Positions 25,601 through 33,712 are shown, counted from the stretch's first letter. The stretch is 64,000 nucleotides of DNA from Schistosoma haematobium (GCF_000699445.3 NC_067195.1:51068465-51132464); one strand, 5' to 3'. Made by a program: numbers and translations. The notes: generated by a model from the letters alone, not told the origin.

Positions 25601-28600
25601 CGCCTTCGCCATAGGTGACGCAAGTTGGCAAAAGCCAATCGAGCTTTTCGAATCCGTGCTGAGATTTCGTCCGATACCAGCCCATTAGGGCTGATCAGAC
25701 TTCCAAGATAAGTGAAGTTGCCAACGCGTTCGACTACTTCACTCCCTATCCTTAGTTCAGGTGTTGACGCAGACCAGTCCTGAAGCAACAACTTGCATTT
25801 AGAGGGAGAGAAGCGCATTCCAAACATTCTGGCATTGTTGCTTAGTGCTACCAAAAGACTCTGCATTTTGTCAGCGTCTTCACCAAACAGGACTATGTCA
25901 TCTGCGTATTCTAAGTCGATAAGTGGACCTCCTGGATGGAGATCAATACCCGAGAATTCAGTCGACGAGAAAGTTATTTCCATCAGTAGATCTATGATCA
26001 AGTTAAACAAAAATGGGGAAAGTGGACAGCCTTGACGGACACCACTTGAGGTTGCAAAAGTAGATGACAGTTCGCCATAAGCTCTGACTCGACTAGTAGT
26101 GTTCGAGTAAAGAGCCTTCACAAGGTTTATGTACTTCTGGGGTACGCCTTTCAATGACAGACACTGCCACAGAATCTCGCGGTCTACCGAGTCAAATGCT
26201 GCTTTTAAGTCGAGAAATACCACCATTGTCGGACGCCGATAAGTATGCCTGTGTTCTAGAATCTGACGAATGGTGAATATGTGGTCGATGCAGCCACGAC
26301 CAGGTCTGAAGCCAGCTTGAGTCTCTCGTGTTTGCAGTTCACGAGTCTTAGTTAGGCGTCTGATAATTATCGAGGCTAGTATTTTAGATGGTATATTAGT
26401 TGAACTATTCCCTCTATGGTTATCCCGGGATGATTTGAACCCCTTCTTATATATTGGGACGACAAGTGATTGTGACCAGTCAGATGGGATAACGTCTAAC
26501 TCCCAGATCCTAGCTAAAATATTAGTCAACCTAATCGCTAAAATTGGACCACCATCCTTAAAGACCTCTGGAGCCAGTCCATCTGGACCAGCTGCCCTTC
26601 CTCGTTTCAGATTAACTATAGCCTTTTGAACTTCAGCAAGAGTTGGGGGACCTACTTCAATGTTCCATTCACACTGTCTAGGAATGGAGGGTAGTTGTAG
26701 AGTAGCTGAAGGCCAGTTGAACTGTTCTCTGAAATGTTCCGCCCATCGTTCTAAACGTCTGGACTGGGAGCAGATGAGAGTATCGTCTTTTCCGATATAA
26801 TCTCACTTACACTTGACTTATTAATTCCAGTTTCTTTTATTAGTCTGTAAAGCTGTCTTGTGTTCCCTATAGTCGCCGCCTTTTCCATCTCTTTTGCTTT
26901 CATTGCCCACCACTGCTCACGGTCGTTTCTTAGACTTTTTCTTAACCTAGATCTGATTTGTTGTCGCTCTTCATCATGTTCGGAACCTGATGGGACGAGT
27001 TTACGAGAATCCATCAGTGTGATAGACTTTGAAGAAATCCACTGGTTCTTTGTAACCCTGTGGTTTAAATCACTAATAGATGTCACTGCTGTTTCCACAG
27101 CTGTTTGTATGGCTTTCCAAGCAACAACTGGGTCAACCTCGTTTTCAGAACTACCTAATCGTGACCTTAGTTGTTCCTGGAACCTACTTTTGGTTTTCTC
27201 GTTACTCAACTCAGTTCTAATGGGTCTTTTAATGTGGCTTTTTGCGTCCAGTAAGGCGCAAGCAGATGCGTGCCCGTATTAGGGCGTGGTCGGAGTCCAA
27301 GCAGGTACTCCAGAATGAGCGACAATCTTGTACCGACCCTCTCCAACGATGACTGATGGCAATATGGTCTATTTGAGTCCATCGTTGGCTTGGTGCAGGC
27401 GGTCGCCACGTTAGACGATGTCTTTCCTTATGCTTAAAATTTGTGTTTGCTAAAAATAAGCGATTGTCTGAGCACAGTTGCGAGAGACGGTCACCATTAT
27501 CTGTTCGCTGTGCCGGAATGCTAAAATATCCACCTAAATGCCTTTCTGTTTGGTTTAAGCTACCTATCTGAGCATTAAAGTCACCCCCTATGAGTACTAT
27601 GTCTGAGCGTTTAGCTTTCTGAAGAAGTTCAGAAAGCTTTCTGTAAAATTCATCTTTCAAATCATCTGAGCTGCAGTCAGTGGGAGCGTAGGCAGAAACG
27701 ACGAAAAGGCAACGACGTGTATCCCTATCCTTCCGAATTCTTACGGAGCCGTTTAACCGAACAGCACATAGACGACTGTTGACGGGGATCCACTCTAACA
27801 GTGCTTGTTCCGCCCTCATGCTTAGTGCTATGCCTACACCTGCCAGTCCACGAGAACTGGCCATCGGGTCACCAGATACACGTAGGGTGTATCTCGTTGG
27901 CTCTCCGTTTTGCCGAGGTGAGGCCAAGTGAATGACCACACTGGAGTCCTGTGTGCGTGTTTCGGAGACACAGCATACATCAATGGAAAGAGACTCTAGG
28001 GTTTTAGCCAAGGAAGCCTGCTGACCGATTTGACATAGGGTGCGTACGTTGAAGGCTCCAATGTGTAGTTTGGAGCGAGGTCTCAGTAGACATGAGACAG
28101 GGTTTTGAACACTAGAATCTTTGGCTATGGTGACACTTGAGGAGGAAGCCGAAAGAGGAAGTTTAGAGTGGAAAGTTGATGTAGGAGGAATAATAGGAAT
28201 TGAAGAGGAAGGTTGATTATGAATACAGTGGTCTCGAGTGTTGTTAGAGTTATGAGGGCGGTTATCACTTCCCGGTTGCCCACACCGAGGAAGGGTTCTT
28301 CTGGAGGTACCTGAAAAGGAAATTGGATTAGAGGTGGTCTCAGTGACCTGAGAGGGTGACCGCAGTGCCCAAGGGACAACTGCTTGAGGCCGGTCGCGCA
28401 CGGCCTTTTCGCGGGAGGTTTTTGACGTGTTAGCTACGTTCTTCAAAGGGCCTTACCGCCGGAGACGGAAATCCGTGAGGTAAGGTGAGGTGTGCATTTT
28501 TAGGGTCGACGTTTTCTAACCCCACCCCTCCTTGTGGGAAGGCAGCATCGCTGTCATGCTGGTTGTCTGAAGGAAACACCTTACTGCTGTCACACCTCTG

Positions 28601-29535
28601 TACAGTCAGCAGTACGACTTCGCCTTCGGACCTTGGGTTTGTTGCTTTTAGTCTTACCGCTCTTCAACCGACCTGTCTGACATGGTAGGACCTTGAGGAA
28701 CGGTTGTTCCAGCCAGTATAGCTCGGTTGCTTCATCACGATAGGCAAGCCCGACCACCACGTCAAGGTAGCAACAACGGTCGGGTAACACAATAGTGAAA
28801 ATACTCTACACACTAATCTATGACTTAAAACACTATATGGTCAGTAATTTATTGAACAAATACCTTCAAATGTCTTTTTAAATTGCAAAGATTCATAAAA
28901 TCTTGACAACAGTGATGAATTATTATTTTTATTAGTGCGAAACGGTACAATGGGCAGAAAGAAAGCTTATTGTGAAAAATCACAAGGCATTTATATCATA
29001 CTTATACATAGCCTTCTATCATCTATTTGCATCATACGGTGTGTTCTGAAGTCCGAACATTATTTTCATCTAGTTATCGAGTGCTCTGCCTATGACTTAC
29101 TTTGATGTACTAAAACTCTTCTCTCTGTCTGGCAACTAGGACAACTTCGACGCCGAATTCAACTAATCAGTACCTCTCAGCAGTGCGCATCCACGATCCC
29201 GCACCACGCGGGGCTCGAACCCAGGACCTACTGGCTTCGCGCGCGAGCACTTAACCATTAGACCACTGAGCCGGTATCCAACGGTGTTAATGTCTAACTT
29301 CAACCAATCCACGAAGTTGCGCCACCATATACCATTGTCTTCAGTGAGCTGATATCTCACAACAGACCTGGTTGTACTCCACTAGGACGAAACGGCCGTC
29401 CAGTGCTTCCAGGTTTTCAATGGTGGTCTAGCTTCAACTGACTCATGATTTCAATCTGTGAAAATTTCTAAAAATCTCCACAAACCTCTTCTGATAATTA
29501 GTACTTACAAGCAATTTTGTGAGTAACGTTCAAAA

Positions 29536-29585
<50 letters not shown>

Positions 29586-30991
29586 ATTCTTGTCAAATAA
29601 AAATGAGATCATCTATTATGGCATGTGAAAATGTCTATTAATGGTCGAAAGTATTTTCGGGATCCCGGTTGTTGTATAATTTTCATTCCAAAGTGACTTA
29701 CAAAAAAAACTTTTTAAGTTCCTATACGTTGTACAGACAATCAAAATAAGCCAATGTTTAACAAACGAAATGATTGTAAATAAAAAGAAACAAGATATAC
29801 TCGTAGAGTTACAAAAGATTCAAGACTGAGTACACCTTAATTCCTGAAAGTAATGATAAGTTGTGTCAACGGTTTTCTCTAAGCATTTATAACCAACAAT
29901 TCACAGTTGTCCAGTTCGTTATATGAAAAACAATACGCATAGATGAACTCGGAGATTAGCGTCTGATCACTATCTAACGACTCTGAGGTTTTTCTACATT
30001 ACTCCTGATCCACATCAAATGAGCTTGTTAGTTTAATAACAGGACAAAACATATATGTAAAAACCATTTCAATACAAGAAGTATTCATAATTTAACAAAC
30101 AACTTAACAATAACAGTTCCATTTCCTAAACTTACTTTTGTAATTGCCTAATAAACGTTTTAATAAAAAAAATAGACAATAAGTTACGGTCATTTTCATG
30201 TTATACATCTTTCACATTCTTGTTTCAAAAACATGTAGTGATAAAAAAAGGGGTTGTTGTTTTAAAAATTAGTGAAATAAATAAACAACATATAAAAGCA
30301 GCTATTTTCAACTTGTTTATTTTCATATTAGTTTTCGATATTAGTTTATATTGAAGGTGATTATCGTTAGTGATTTATTTTAGTCAGATCAAGTGAAAAG
30401 CTAATAAATTAGTATCACGGTCTGTGGAGATTGCTGAATTTTATAATTCACGAAATGATCTCAGGTGGCGACTCAATAGTCTAAAGGTTAAGTGCCAGCA
30501 TGAGACCGAAAGTCCTGTGTTTGAGACTTGGGTAGATTTTGGATATGCACGGCTGATAAATTACATACTAGAGGGATACAGCTATCCAATGTTCCTAGTT
30601 ATTCAACAGTTGTCTGATTAAGGATAGTCGGTGATGTAAATCATAAAAATAAATAACTTATCGTCAATTTATTTATTCCTACTATCTTTATTTTACTCAG
30701 GTACCAACAACCATGGATGCGTTTATGTGTTATGGAGCAGTTGTACCTAATGGATACGGCGCTGCATACAATCCACATCCTGATAATATTGTTGTAGTCA
30801 TTTCTTGCTGGCGTACTAATCCTAATAATAATGCATCGAAATTTGCAGAAATGCTTGATTCAGCATTTACAGAAATGCGTGAACTAGTCCTTTCAAATCC
30901 TCAATTGGCTAAACAACCATCAAATGAACCTGTTGAATGGAGTATAGCTAAATCACTTGGTGCTGATGTAGGTCTAAATGTGACTGGTTAA
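9395..30991 (+). CDS. CHAT: Choline O-acetyltransferase, 3' half of gene (7 exons in window)
   Basis: The enzyme transfers acetyl from acetyl-CoA to choline to make acetylcholine in cholinergic neurons. Joined exons: 9395-9400 (tentative), 9440-9540, 10195 minus one (10194)-10325, 13921-14043, 17230-17368, 19151-19351 and 30701-30991; all junctions are GT/AG and phases agree. The product has the catalytic His (Y-E-H-S, exon from 9440), the [13 protein letters not shown] helix, [20 protein letters not shown], the LSTSQ motif, then VPTT and VVPNGYG. In rat enzyme numbering (from memory) Val459, Asn461 and Asn514 define choline specificity; here they are V and N in RVDNIR and N in DNHLL, where carnitine acetyltransferase has T, T and R. 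The ~330 residues match the C-terminal half of the ~630-residue animal enzyme. The N-terminal half is not seen in the window. The last intron is 11.3 kb and full of retroelements. Carnitine acetyltransferase is the alternative, disfavoured by these residues. Confidence 0.9.
9440..9540 (+). CDS. CHAT: CHAT exon with catalytic histidine
   Basis: The acceptor is CTTTTCAG and the donor GTAAGT at 9541. It encodes [16 protein letters not shown] and the following helix, ending two bases into a Met codon that the next exon completes. The His of Y-E-H-S is the general base of the acyltransferase family. The frame is phase 0 at the start. Confidence 0.9.
9541..10193 (+). other. CHAT intron (653 bp)
   Basis: GTAAGT to TTCTAG. 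AT-rich; I see no element in it. Confidence 0.85.
10194..10325 (+). CDS. CHAT: CHAT exon
   Basis: The acceptor is TTCTAG and the donor GTAAGT. The one base at the start completes Met, and two bases are left at the end. It encodes the segment ending in a short Pro-Arg-Arg-x-x-Trp motif (PRRMKW), which aligns with PRRLRW of vertebrate choline acetyltransferase better than with the PKKLRF of carnitine acetyltransferase. Confidence 0.88.
11040..11370 (-). mobile_element. RTE-clade RT fragment, trimmed at both ends
   Basis: The minus strand encodes [16 protein letters not shown], then [14 protein letters not shown] and PAEEEIR, the region after the RT fingers/palm in RTE-type elements. It closely matches 46.91-47.19 kb of the full copy at 44363-47428. 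Neither the 3' tail nor the catalytic motifs are present; it ends within the RW-x-WIA segment. Confidence 0.75.
11773..11865 (-). mobile_element. SINE family 2 tail fragment
   Basis: Reverse complement of the tail and the last bases of helix I (GGAAGCACTGAACG side). The ribozyme and head are absent. Confidence 0.5.
12570..12930 (+). mobile_element. SINE family 1 copy with tail
   Basis: An initial inverted hammerhead-like piece, then a tRNA-like head (TAGTTAAATGGATGACGCG; B-box GAGTTCGAGTCC near 12692-12703), a hammerhead with CTGAAGA kept but GAAG instead of GAAAC, and a ~140-bp tail with ACCTAAACATCAATGGGAAG. The ribozyme is probably inactive. Confidence 0.65.
13372..13690 (-). mobile_element. 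SINE family 2, inverted copy
   Basis: Tail, hammerhead with GAAAC kept but CTGAGGC in place of CTGANGA, tRNA-like region with GGACTCGAAC (B-box complement) near 13515, and leader. Head-to-head with the next copy. Confidence 0.7.
13697..13805 (+). mobile_element. SINE family 2, hammerhead-tail part
   Basis: Starts at the hammerhead (CTGAGAA, broken) and runs through the tail. No tRNA-like head. It forms the right arm of an inverted pair with 13372-13690 and ends about 115 bp before the next acetyltransferase exon. Confidence 0.65.
13921..14043 (+). CDS. CHAT: CHAT exon
   Basis: The acceptor is TTGTTTTAG and the donor GTAAGT at 14044. It encodes the YGREFPK strand and the [15 protein letters not shown] helix, a hallmark of choline/carnitine acyltransferases. 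It is phase-compatible with its neighbours (one base in, two bases out). No open reading frame list would flag it because it lacks a Met start. Confidence 0.9.
14044..17229 (+). other. CHAT intron (3.2 kb), mostly featureless
   Basis: AT-rich intron. A partial LTR-like repeat may lie at about 15595-15720 (minus). ORFs near 14.56-14.89 kb have no recognisable similarity. Confidence 0.6.
15595..15720. repeat. Partial, diverged LTR-like repeat
   Basis: Resembles the inverted orientation of the 300-bp LTR-like family (TGTTGTGTATGCTACTTATG start), but only about 125 bp can be followed. Confidence 0.3.
17230..17368 (+). CDS. CHAT: CHAT exon with RVDNIR specificity motif
   Basis: The acceptor is TTTAACAG and the donor GTAAGT. 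It encodes [13 protein letters not shown] and [10 protein letters not shown]. The Val and Asn of VDN replace the two Thr of carnitine acetyltransferase at the positions used in published specificity swaps. The exon ends in phase 0. Confidence 0.92.
17550..17765 (+). mobile_element. SINE family 2, composite copy
   Basis: Begins with an inverted tail (ATGAACCGATCAATG...), then switches to + tRNA-like B-box sequence, a broken hammerhead (GGAAC for GAAAC) and a + tail whose ATTGATCGGTTCATG mirrors the beginning. Confidence 0.6.
18440..18540 (-). mobile_element. Decayed SINE family 2 fragment
   Basis: The minus strand resembles the hammerhead-tail segment but with several changes in every conserved block. 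Confidence 0.4.
18880..19000 (+). mobile_element. Decayed SINE family 1 fragment
   Basis: tRNA-like part followed by CTCATGAGTCC-GGACAAAAC, a degraded hammerhead, and the ACTGGCTATCATTC start of the tail. Confidence 0.45.
19151..19351 (+). CDS. CHAT: CHAT exon with DNHLL and STS motifs
   Basis: The acceptor is TTTTATAG and the donor GTAAGT at 19352. There are 67 whole codons: a helix, then [20 protein letters not shown], and RLSTSQ at the end. The Asn of DNHLL stands where carnitine acetyltransferase has the carnitine-carboxylate-binding Arg. The Ser-Thr-Ser motif belongs to the substrate tunnel of the family. Confidence 0.93.
19426..19555 (-). mobile_element. SINE family 1 fragment with damaged hammerhead
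   Basis: Minus strand: B-box (GGGTTCGAGTCC near 19528), CATCCAG, CTGACGA, then GAAAC, but helix II reads GTCC/GGAA and the cleavage triplet region is lost. It lies 75 bp into the 11.3-kb intron. Confidence 0.6.
19695..19974. repeat. LTR-like repeat, copy c
   Basis: TGTAGTGAACAG start, GCACCACA end, 280 bp, with GAAG before and AAAG after (imperfect 4-bp duplication). Same family as 3234, 4203 and 41076. Confidence 0.55.
20376..20385. repeat. Left target-site duplication of RTE insertion
   Basis: ACGATGAATA, repeated exactly at 21277-21286. Confidence 0.75.
20386..21276 (-). mobile_element. 5'-truncated RTE-clade insertion with TSD
   Basis: The minus strand carries the end of the RT ([18 protein letters not shown], then [12 protein letters not shown], the catalytic motif C) down to the 3' end and a (GTAA)n tail at 20386-20397. 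A stop or frameshift interrupts the frame near 20.74 kb. About 17 bases of unexplained sequence lie between the RT part and the right target duplication. Family: same as the element at 44363-47428. Confidence 0.85.
21277..21286. repeat. Right target-site duplication of RTE insertion
   Basis: ACGATGAATA, exact copy of 20376-20385. Confidence 0.75.
21287..23390. other. AT-rich intron sequence, no gene
   Basis: No recognisable element except the TA run at 22607-22681. ORFs here are A/T-rich low-complexity artefacts. Confidence 0.6.
22607..22681. repeat. (TA)n microsatellite
   Basis: About 37 uninterrupted AT dinucleotides. Confidence 0.95.
23390..23855 (-). mobile_element. GC-rich interspersed repeat (SINE body, family 3)
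   Basis: A sharply GC-richer block in AT-rich intron. Its 23739-23850 part matches 39239-39352, where the same body follows a tRNA-Ala-like head on the minus strand; here the head is missing. The minus strand has short ORFs (for example [12 protein letters not shown]) that I regard as fortuitous in a repeat. I cannot name the family. Confidence 0.6.
24836..24847. repeat. Left target-site duplication of SR2-type element
   Basis: TAACACAATAGT, repeated at 28785-28796. The last T may belong to the tail. Confidence 0.85.
24848..24871. repeat. (CAGT)n tail of SR2-type element
   Basis: Six tandem tetranucleotides at the 3' terminus of the element that runs on the minus strand. RTE-clade elements often end in short tandem repeats rather than poly(A). 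Confidence 0.9.
25189..26750 (-). pseudogene. SR2-type reverse transcriptase domain
   Basis: Open without stops. Motifs in order: [22 protein letters not shown], motif [13 protein letters not shown], motif [11 protein letters not shown], motif C YADDIVLF, motif [11 protein letters not shown], then the C-terminal [20 protein letters not shown] block of RTE elements. The catalytic Asp residues are intact. The stop at about 25.19 kb lies earlier than in the related copy at 38.5-39.2 kb, and a frame beyond it continues the conserved LPGWGPR region, so the last ~40 codons may also be shifted. Confidence 0.88.
26751..27209 (-). pseudogene. SR2-type linker between endonuclease and RT
   Basis: Charged helical segment ([20 protein letters not shown], then [13 protein letters not shown] and [12 protein letters not shown]), the usual connector in RTE-type ORFs. 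It is in a different frame from the flanking domains and ends at a frameshift near 26.77 kb, so the single original ORF is broken at both sides. Confidence 0.75.
27229..28446 (-). pseudogene. SR2-type endonuclease domain ORF
   Basis: Apurinic-type endonuclease that nicks target DNA. Visible motifs: FNVRTL (Asn), SETRTQ (Glu), [15 protein letters not shown] (Asp-Asn), LTWRPP, QIDHIAI and LDSDHALI (Asp-His). The first ~120 residues are low-similarity, Ser/Thr-rich. The frame ends near 27229 where a homopolymer A run makes a one-base shift, so it is separated from the linker and RT. Assembly error at this homopolymer is possible. Confidence 0.85.
28726..28784 (-). ncRNA. Candidate HDV-like ribozyme at retrotransposon 5' end
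   Basis: Read 5'-3' from 28784: P1 CCCGACC (28784-28778) pairs with GGTCGGG (28755-28749), 7 bp; P2 GTTGCT pairs with AGCAAC (28731-28726); P3 ACC pairs with GGT (28758-28756) directly before the P1 closing strand, with a 7-nt loop. This is the nested order of HDV ribozymes, and the predicted cleavage point is the element boundary. J4/2 reads TGAA where CNRA is expected, so the catalytic C is a U in this copy. P1.1 and P4 are weak. HDV-like ribozymes at the 5' ends of R2 and RTE elements are established; whether it is known for this family I cannot say. Confidence 0.45.
28785..28796. repeat. Right target-site duplication of SR2-type element
   Basis: TAACACAATAGT, exact copy of 24836-24847; it fixes the element's 5' end at 28784. 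Confidence 0.85.
28797..29160. other. Intron sequence, nothing recognised
   Basis: AT-rich spacer between the SR2-type element and a hammerhead SINE. Confidence 0.6.
29165..29505. mobile_element. SINE family 2 with inverted 5' segment
   Basis: Left part (29165-29382) is the reverse complement of hammerhead 5' half, tRNA-like head (GGGCTCGAACCCAGG near 29210) and leader. At about 29383 it switches to + orientation with TAGGACGAAAC, the 3' half of the hammerhead, and a tail. Both breaks fall inside helix II. Flanks ACTAATCAGTAC and ATAATTAGTACT may be a diverged target duplication. Confidence 0.7.
29536..29585. repeat. (TAG)n microsatellite
   Basis: About 16 tandem trinucleotides directly after the SINE tail. 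Confidence 0.95.
30418..30640 (+). mobile_element. Decayed SINE family 2 upstream of last CHAT exon
   Basis: Inverted tail start, tRNA-like part (GGCGACTCAATAGTCTAAAGG; B-box degenerate), then a ribozyme region with CTGATAA and no usable GAAAC. Ends 60 bp before the exon. Confidence 0.55.
30701..30991 (+). CDS. CHAT: CHAT last coding exon
   Basis: The acceptor is TTTTACTCAG; the exon runs to TAA at 30989-30991. It starts VPTTMDAF, then [11 protein letters not shown] and AAYNPHPDN, the C-terminal core strand of the acetyltransferase. It ends with a poorly conserved tail of about 25 residues. It lies 60 bp after a decayed hammerhead SINE and 11.3 kb after the preceding exon. Confidence 0.93.
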   Translation, partial: VPTTMDAFMCYGAVVPNGYGAAYNPHPDNIVVVISCWRTNPNNNASKFAEMLDSAFTEMRELVLSNPQLAKQPSNEPVEWSIAKSLGADVGLNVTG

Positions 30992-32970
30992 CGAGGAAAA
31001 ACATTGAAAGAGATAGAGAGAAAATTCAAAAATTTATAGATCTATTTTTAGCGCCACTCGATATTTTTTCATTCACTAAAAAGAGTTATATTTACATTGA
31101 TTTTTTCCCTTTTTATGATTCTCTAGTAATTTTTTCGCTTATGATTATAGTTTCCTGATTGTGTTGGGTTACTGATATAGAAAATGATTGTTAAAATCAA
31201 GATACCAAAATTTTATTTATTCATTACAACAAATTTTCAAAGCAGTTTTCTCTTATCCCATTTAATTTTATGGTAAGATAGCAAAAGATTTCCATTATTC
31301 AGTACTTATTTACGTAATTCATTCACATTCAATCACATATTTATGTTAAGACGAAAAAATGGAACAAATACTTTTTCACAAATTTCAAAATCTAATTGAT
31401 TCATAAGAATACTACTTATAAATTAGTAAGTAGGATAGAAGAGTAATACATCATTAACTTTATATCCAAGCACATTAGGATAATAAATTAATAATCATGT
31501 TAGCGTACATTTCTGCAAGAGTATATATATATACTCTTTTTCTCTCGAAATTGCTCACAGTATTATTGAACTTTCAAATAAAATTTATACGTACTTTACA
31601 TTTTTTTGTTCATTTTATACTACTAAATCTGCAAACATTTTGTCTATATTAATACATTAATCAACTATTATGATTATATAAAATCTAGTGGATACACAAT
31701 GATACATTTAAACATGCAATCATTTGTTCATCAAATGAGATTTTAATTAATCTCAAAATCCCTTCAATCATGTATACCCCTCAGGTTGTGAAATGTACAA
31801 ATTATATTCCAATAATCATACATGCATATATACATATATGTTGTATTAAAATTATTTATTTATAATATGACAATTCTAACTTGAAATAATAAATGAAAAC
31901 CATACATATGTACTGTGATCATTTTATCATGGACTTATTTAATTTTGAATTTAAATTTCTATATTGAATTTGTTTTAATCAACAATGTCACCAGCCTGGA
32001 TTAATTATACTTCAAAAAAAAACAAAAAACAATTGGTTTCTATATTTTGGACAAATTAGATTAGTAAATAATGAATTTGTATATCACCTTTTACTTAAAA
32101 TATTATTATTATTATTATCATAATAATTATCATATTACTACTATGCATACATGATATATATCATACACATATATATTCATATGAAATATAACTTCTTGAA
32201 TACATCTTCAGCAGTAATGAGAAAATCTTGTGTTTTTATTCTTTTTTATTCGTTGAATCCTACTAAAGACCAAAGAATAATAACTGAAATCTCATCATCA
32301 GTAAAATAGATTTGATCATAAATAATAAAATACGATACAAAAGTGATTGATAATTTGGACTCAATAGTAACTCAAAATCCTTAGTGATATCTATTTATCA
32401 TTTGTATGTGGTGGTGATGATGATCATGACTATCAGCAACTTATTTGTTTTCTTAAATTGAAATAAGACAATGAAATACTTGGTGGTCTGGTGTGTGTAT
32501 GATAATGAACCAAGTATGTCACTCTTATCCAATACGATAAGGATACGTAACATTTAGTAGCTACAATCAGATCAAAAATAATATATTTTTATTATAAGTA
32601 GAAAAACTGTATTTCTGACGTTTCGTGACTTGATGTACGTCAGTTATGTTACGTGTCACAATCGTCAGGATATCAGAAAATTGAAGCTATTTAATTACAA
32701 GTATCATACTCAAAAAATACCAAGGCTATTAACTAAACTTGTTCAACTAAACTTATAATTCATATCATTGACAAGCGATGTCAAAAATTAGTTCATCAAA
32801 ACACAAGTACTTCTTCAATATATTTAAAGTTAGTTATTGAAATTTTGAAATTGACTAAATTCAACTTGGTTAAGTTCGATATCAATGATGAACAATGTCG
32901 GTAATTTAACTGTTTCTTATATGATCATTCCACATCATTTACAAACTAGTTCAACTTGTGAATCATTAAC
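30992..32970. other. CHAT 3' UTR and intergenic AT-rich DNA
   Basis: No coding signature. Short AT and ATT repeats near 31530, 32100 and 32150. Confidence 0.6.
31577..31582 (+). promoter_or_regulatory. Candidate poly(A) signal of CHAT
   Basis: AATAAA about 590 bp after the stop codon, followed within 30 bases by a T-rich stretch. Other A/T-rich hexamers lie nearby, so this is only the best-looking candidate. Confidence 0.3.
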
Positions 32971-33271
32971 AGTCAGTCAGTCAGCTACAATGTAGGACCA
33001 GCCACATATATGCGACGGTCCAAGTTGCCATACCTCATTAGCACAACAAGATGAACGCCGAATTCATAGTAGTTACTTCAATGGTAGTAATATATAAAAG
33101 AAGGATTGCACATAAGGATATGACACAGGGACAGAAAAATTAGTTCATAGAAAGAAAGGTACAAAGTAATTTTAGTCTCACGGTTTAAAGGAAGATAGAC
33201 AGTACATACACCTACGTCATTGTGATAGATTCTGAGCCATGTCACCCAGAGTCCCCAACGATTGGTACCGA
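32971..33271 (-). mobile_element. SR2-type 3' UTR fragment
   Basis: Minus-strand match to the last ~300 bp of the element at 24848-28784, including a (CAGT)n tail at 32971-32982 and the GTGATAGATTCTGAGCCATG block. Severely 5'-truncated. Confidence 0.85.
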
Positions 33272-33712
33272 AACTGATAGATTTTAAAAGTAATTATAAT
33301 AGCATTAATAACACCAATTACTATCATTTCGAGATGATTAGTTATTATTTTGCTGAGCAATCACTATAGCCATCTAACTTAACAAATTCTTAATAAAACA
33401 AGTGATATATGGTCTTCACAGTCATCGATTTGAGTCAAACCGTAATAGATAAAAACAAAGTTTGTATTAAACTAATGATAATTTGACAACTCCAACTAAG
33501 GGAAAATACTGATTGTAGGATAATCATTTTTCAACAATGGTTATATTGTGACGATTTAAGATTATGAATGTAGCAAATAATGATAGAAATAGTTCGTAAT
33601 GAATCTAAACACAAGATTAGTTTTGTAGATGTTGGATATCCTGTATGTTAACAATTTTTAAATATATATATATACTAAGATCTATTTGGACTAGAATTTA
33701 GACATTATAAGA

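Larger units (their letters stand above)
24848..28784 (-). mobile_element. Near-intact SR2-type (RTE clade) non-LTR retrotransposon
   Basis: 3.94 kb, antisense to the acetyltransferase gene. Order on the minus strand: 5' UTR with an HDV-like fold at its first bases (28784-28726), endonuclease, linker, reverse transcriptase, 3' UTR, tetranucleotide tail. A 12-bp target duplication flanks it. All endonuclease and RT motifs are present; the coding frame is broken only by two shifts (near 27.23 and 26.77 kb). The length matches the ~3.9 kb I recall for SR2/SjR2. An old, much more diverged copy lies at 40.95-48.12 kb, and a 3' end alone at 32971-33271. Confidence 0.9.
19352..30700 (+). other. CHAT last intron (11.3 kb)
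   Basis: GTAAGT to TTTTACTCAG. Holds an LTR-like repeat, two RTE insertions with target duplications (both antisense to the gene), an unassigned SINE body, a (TA)n and a (TAG)n run, and two hammerhead SINE copies. Confidence 0.85.

Noticed and set aside
25189..28446. Endonuclease/reverse transcriptase as a host protein
   Set aside because: Bounded by target-site duplications and a tetranucleotide tail, so it is a retrotransposon.
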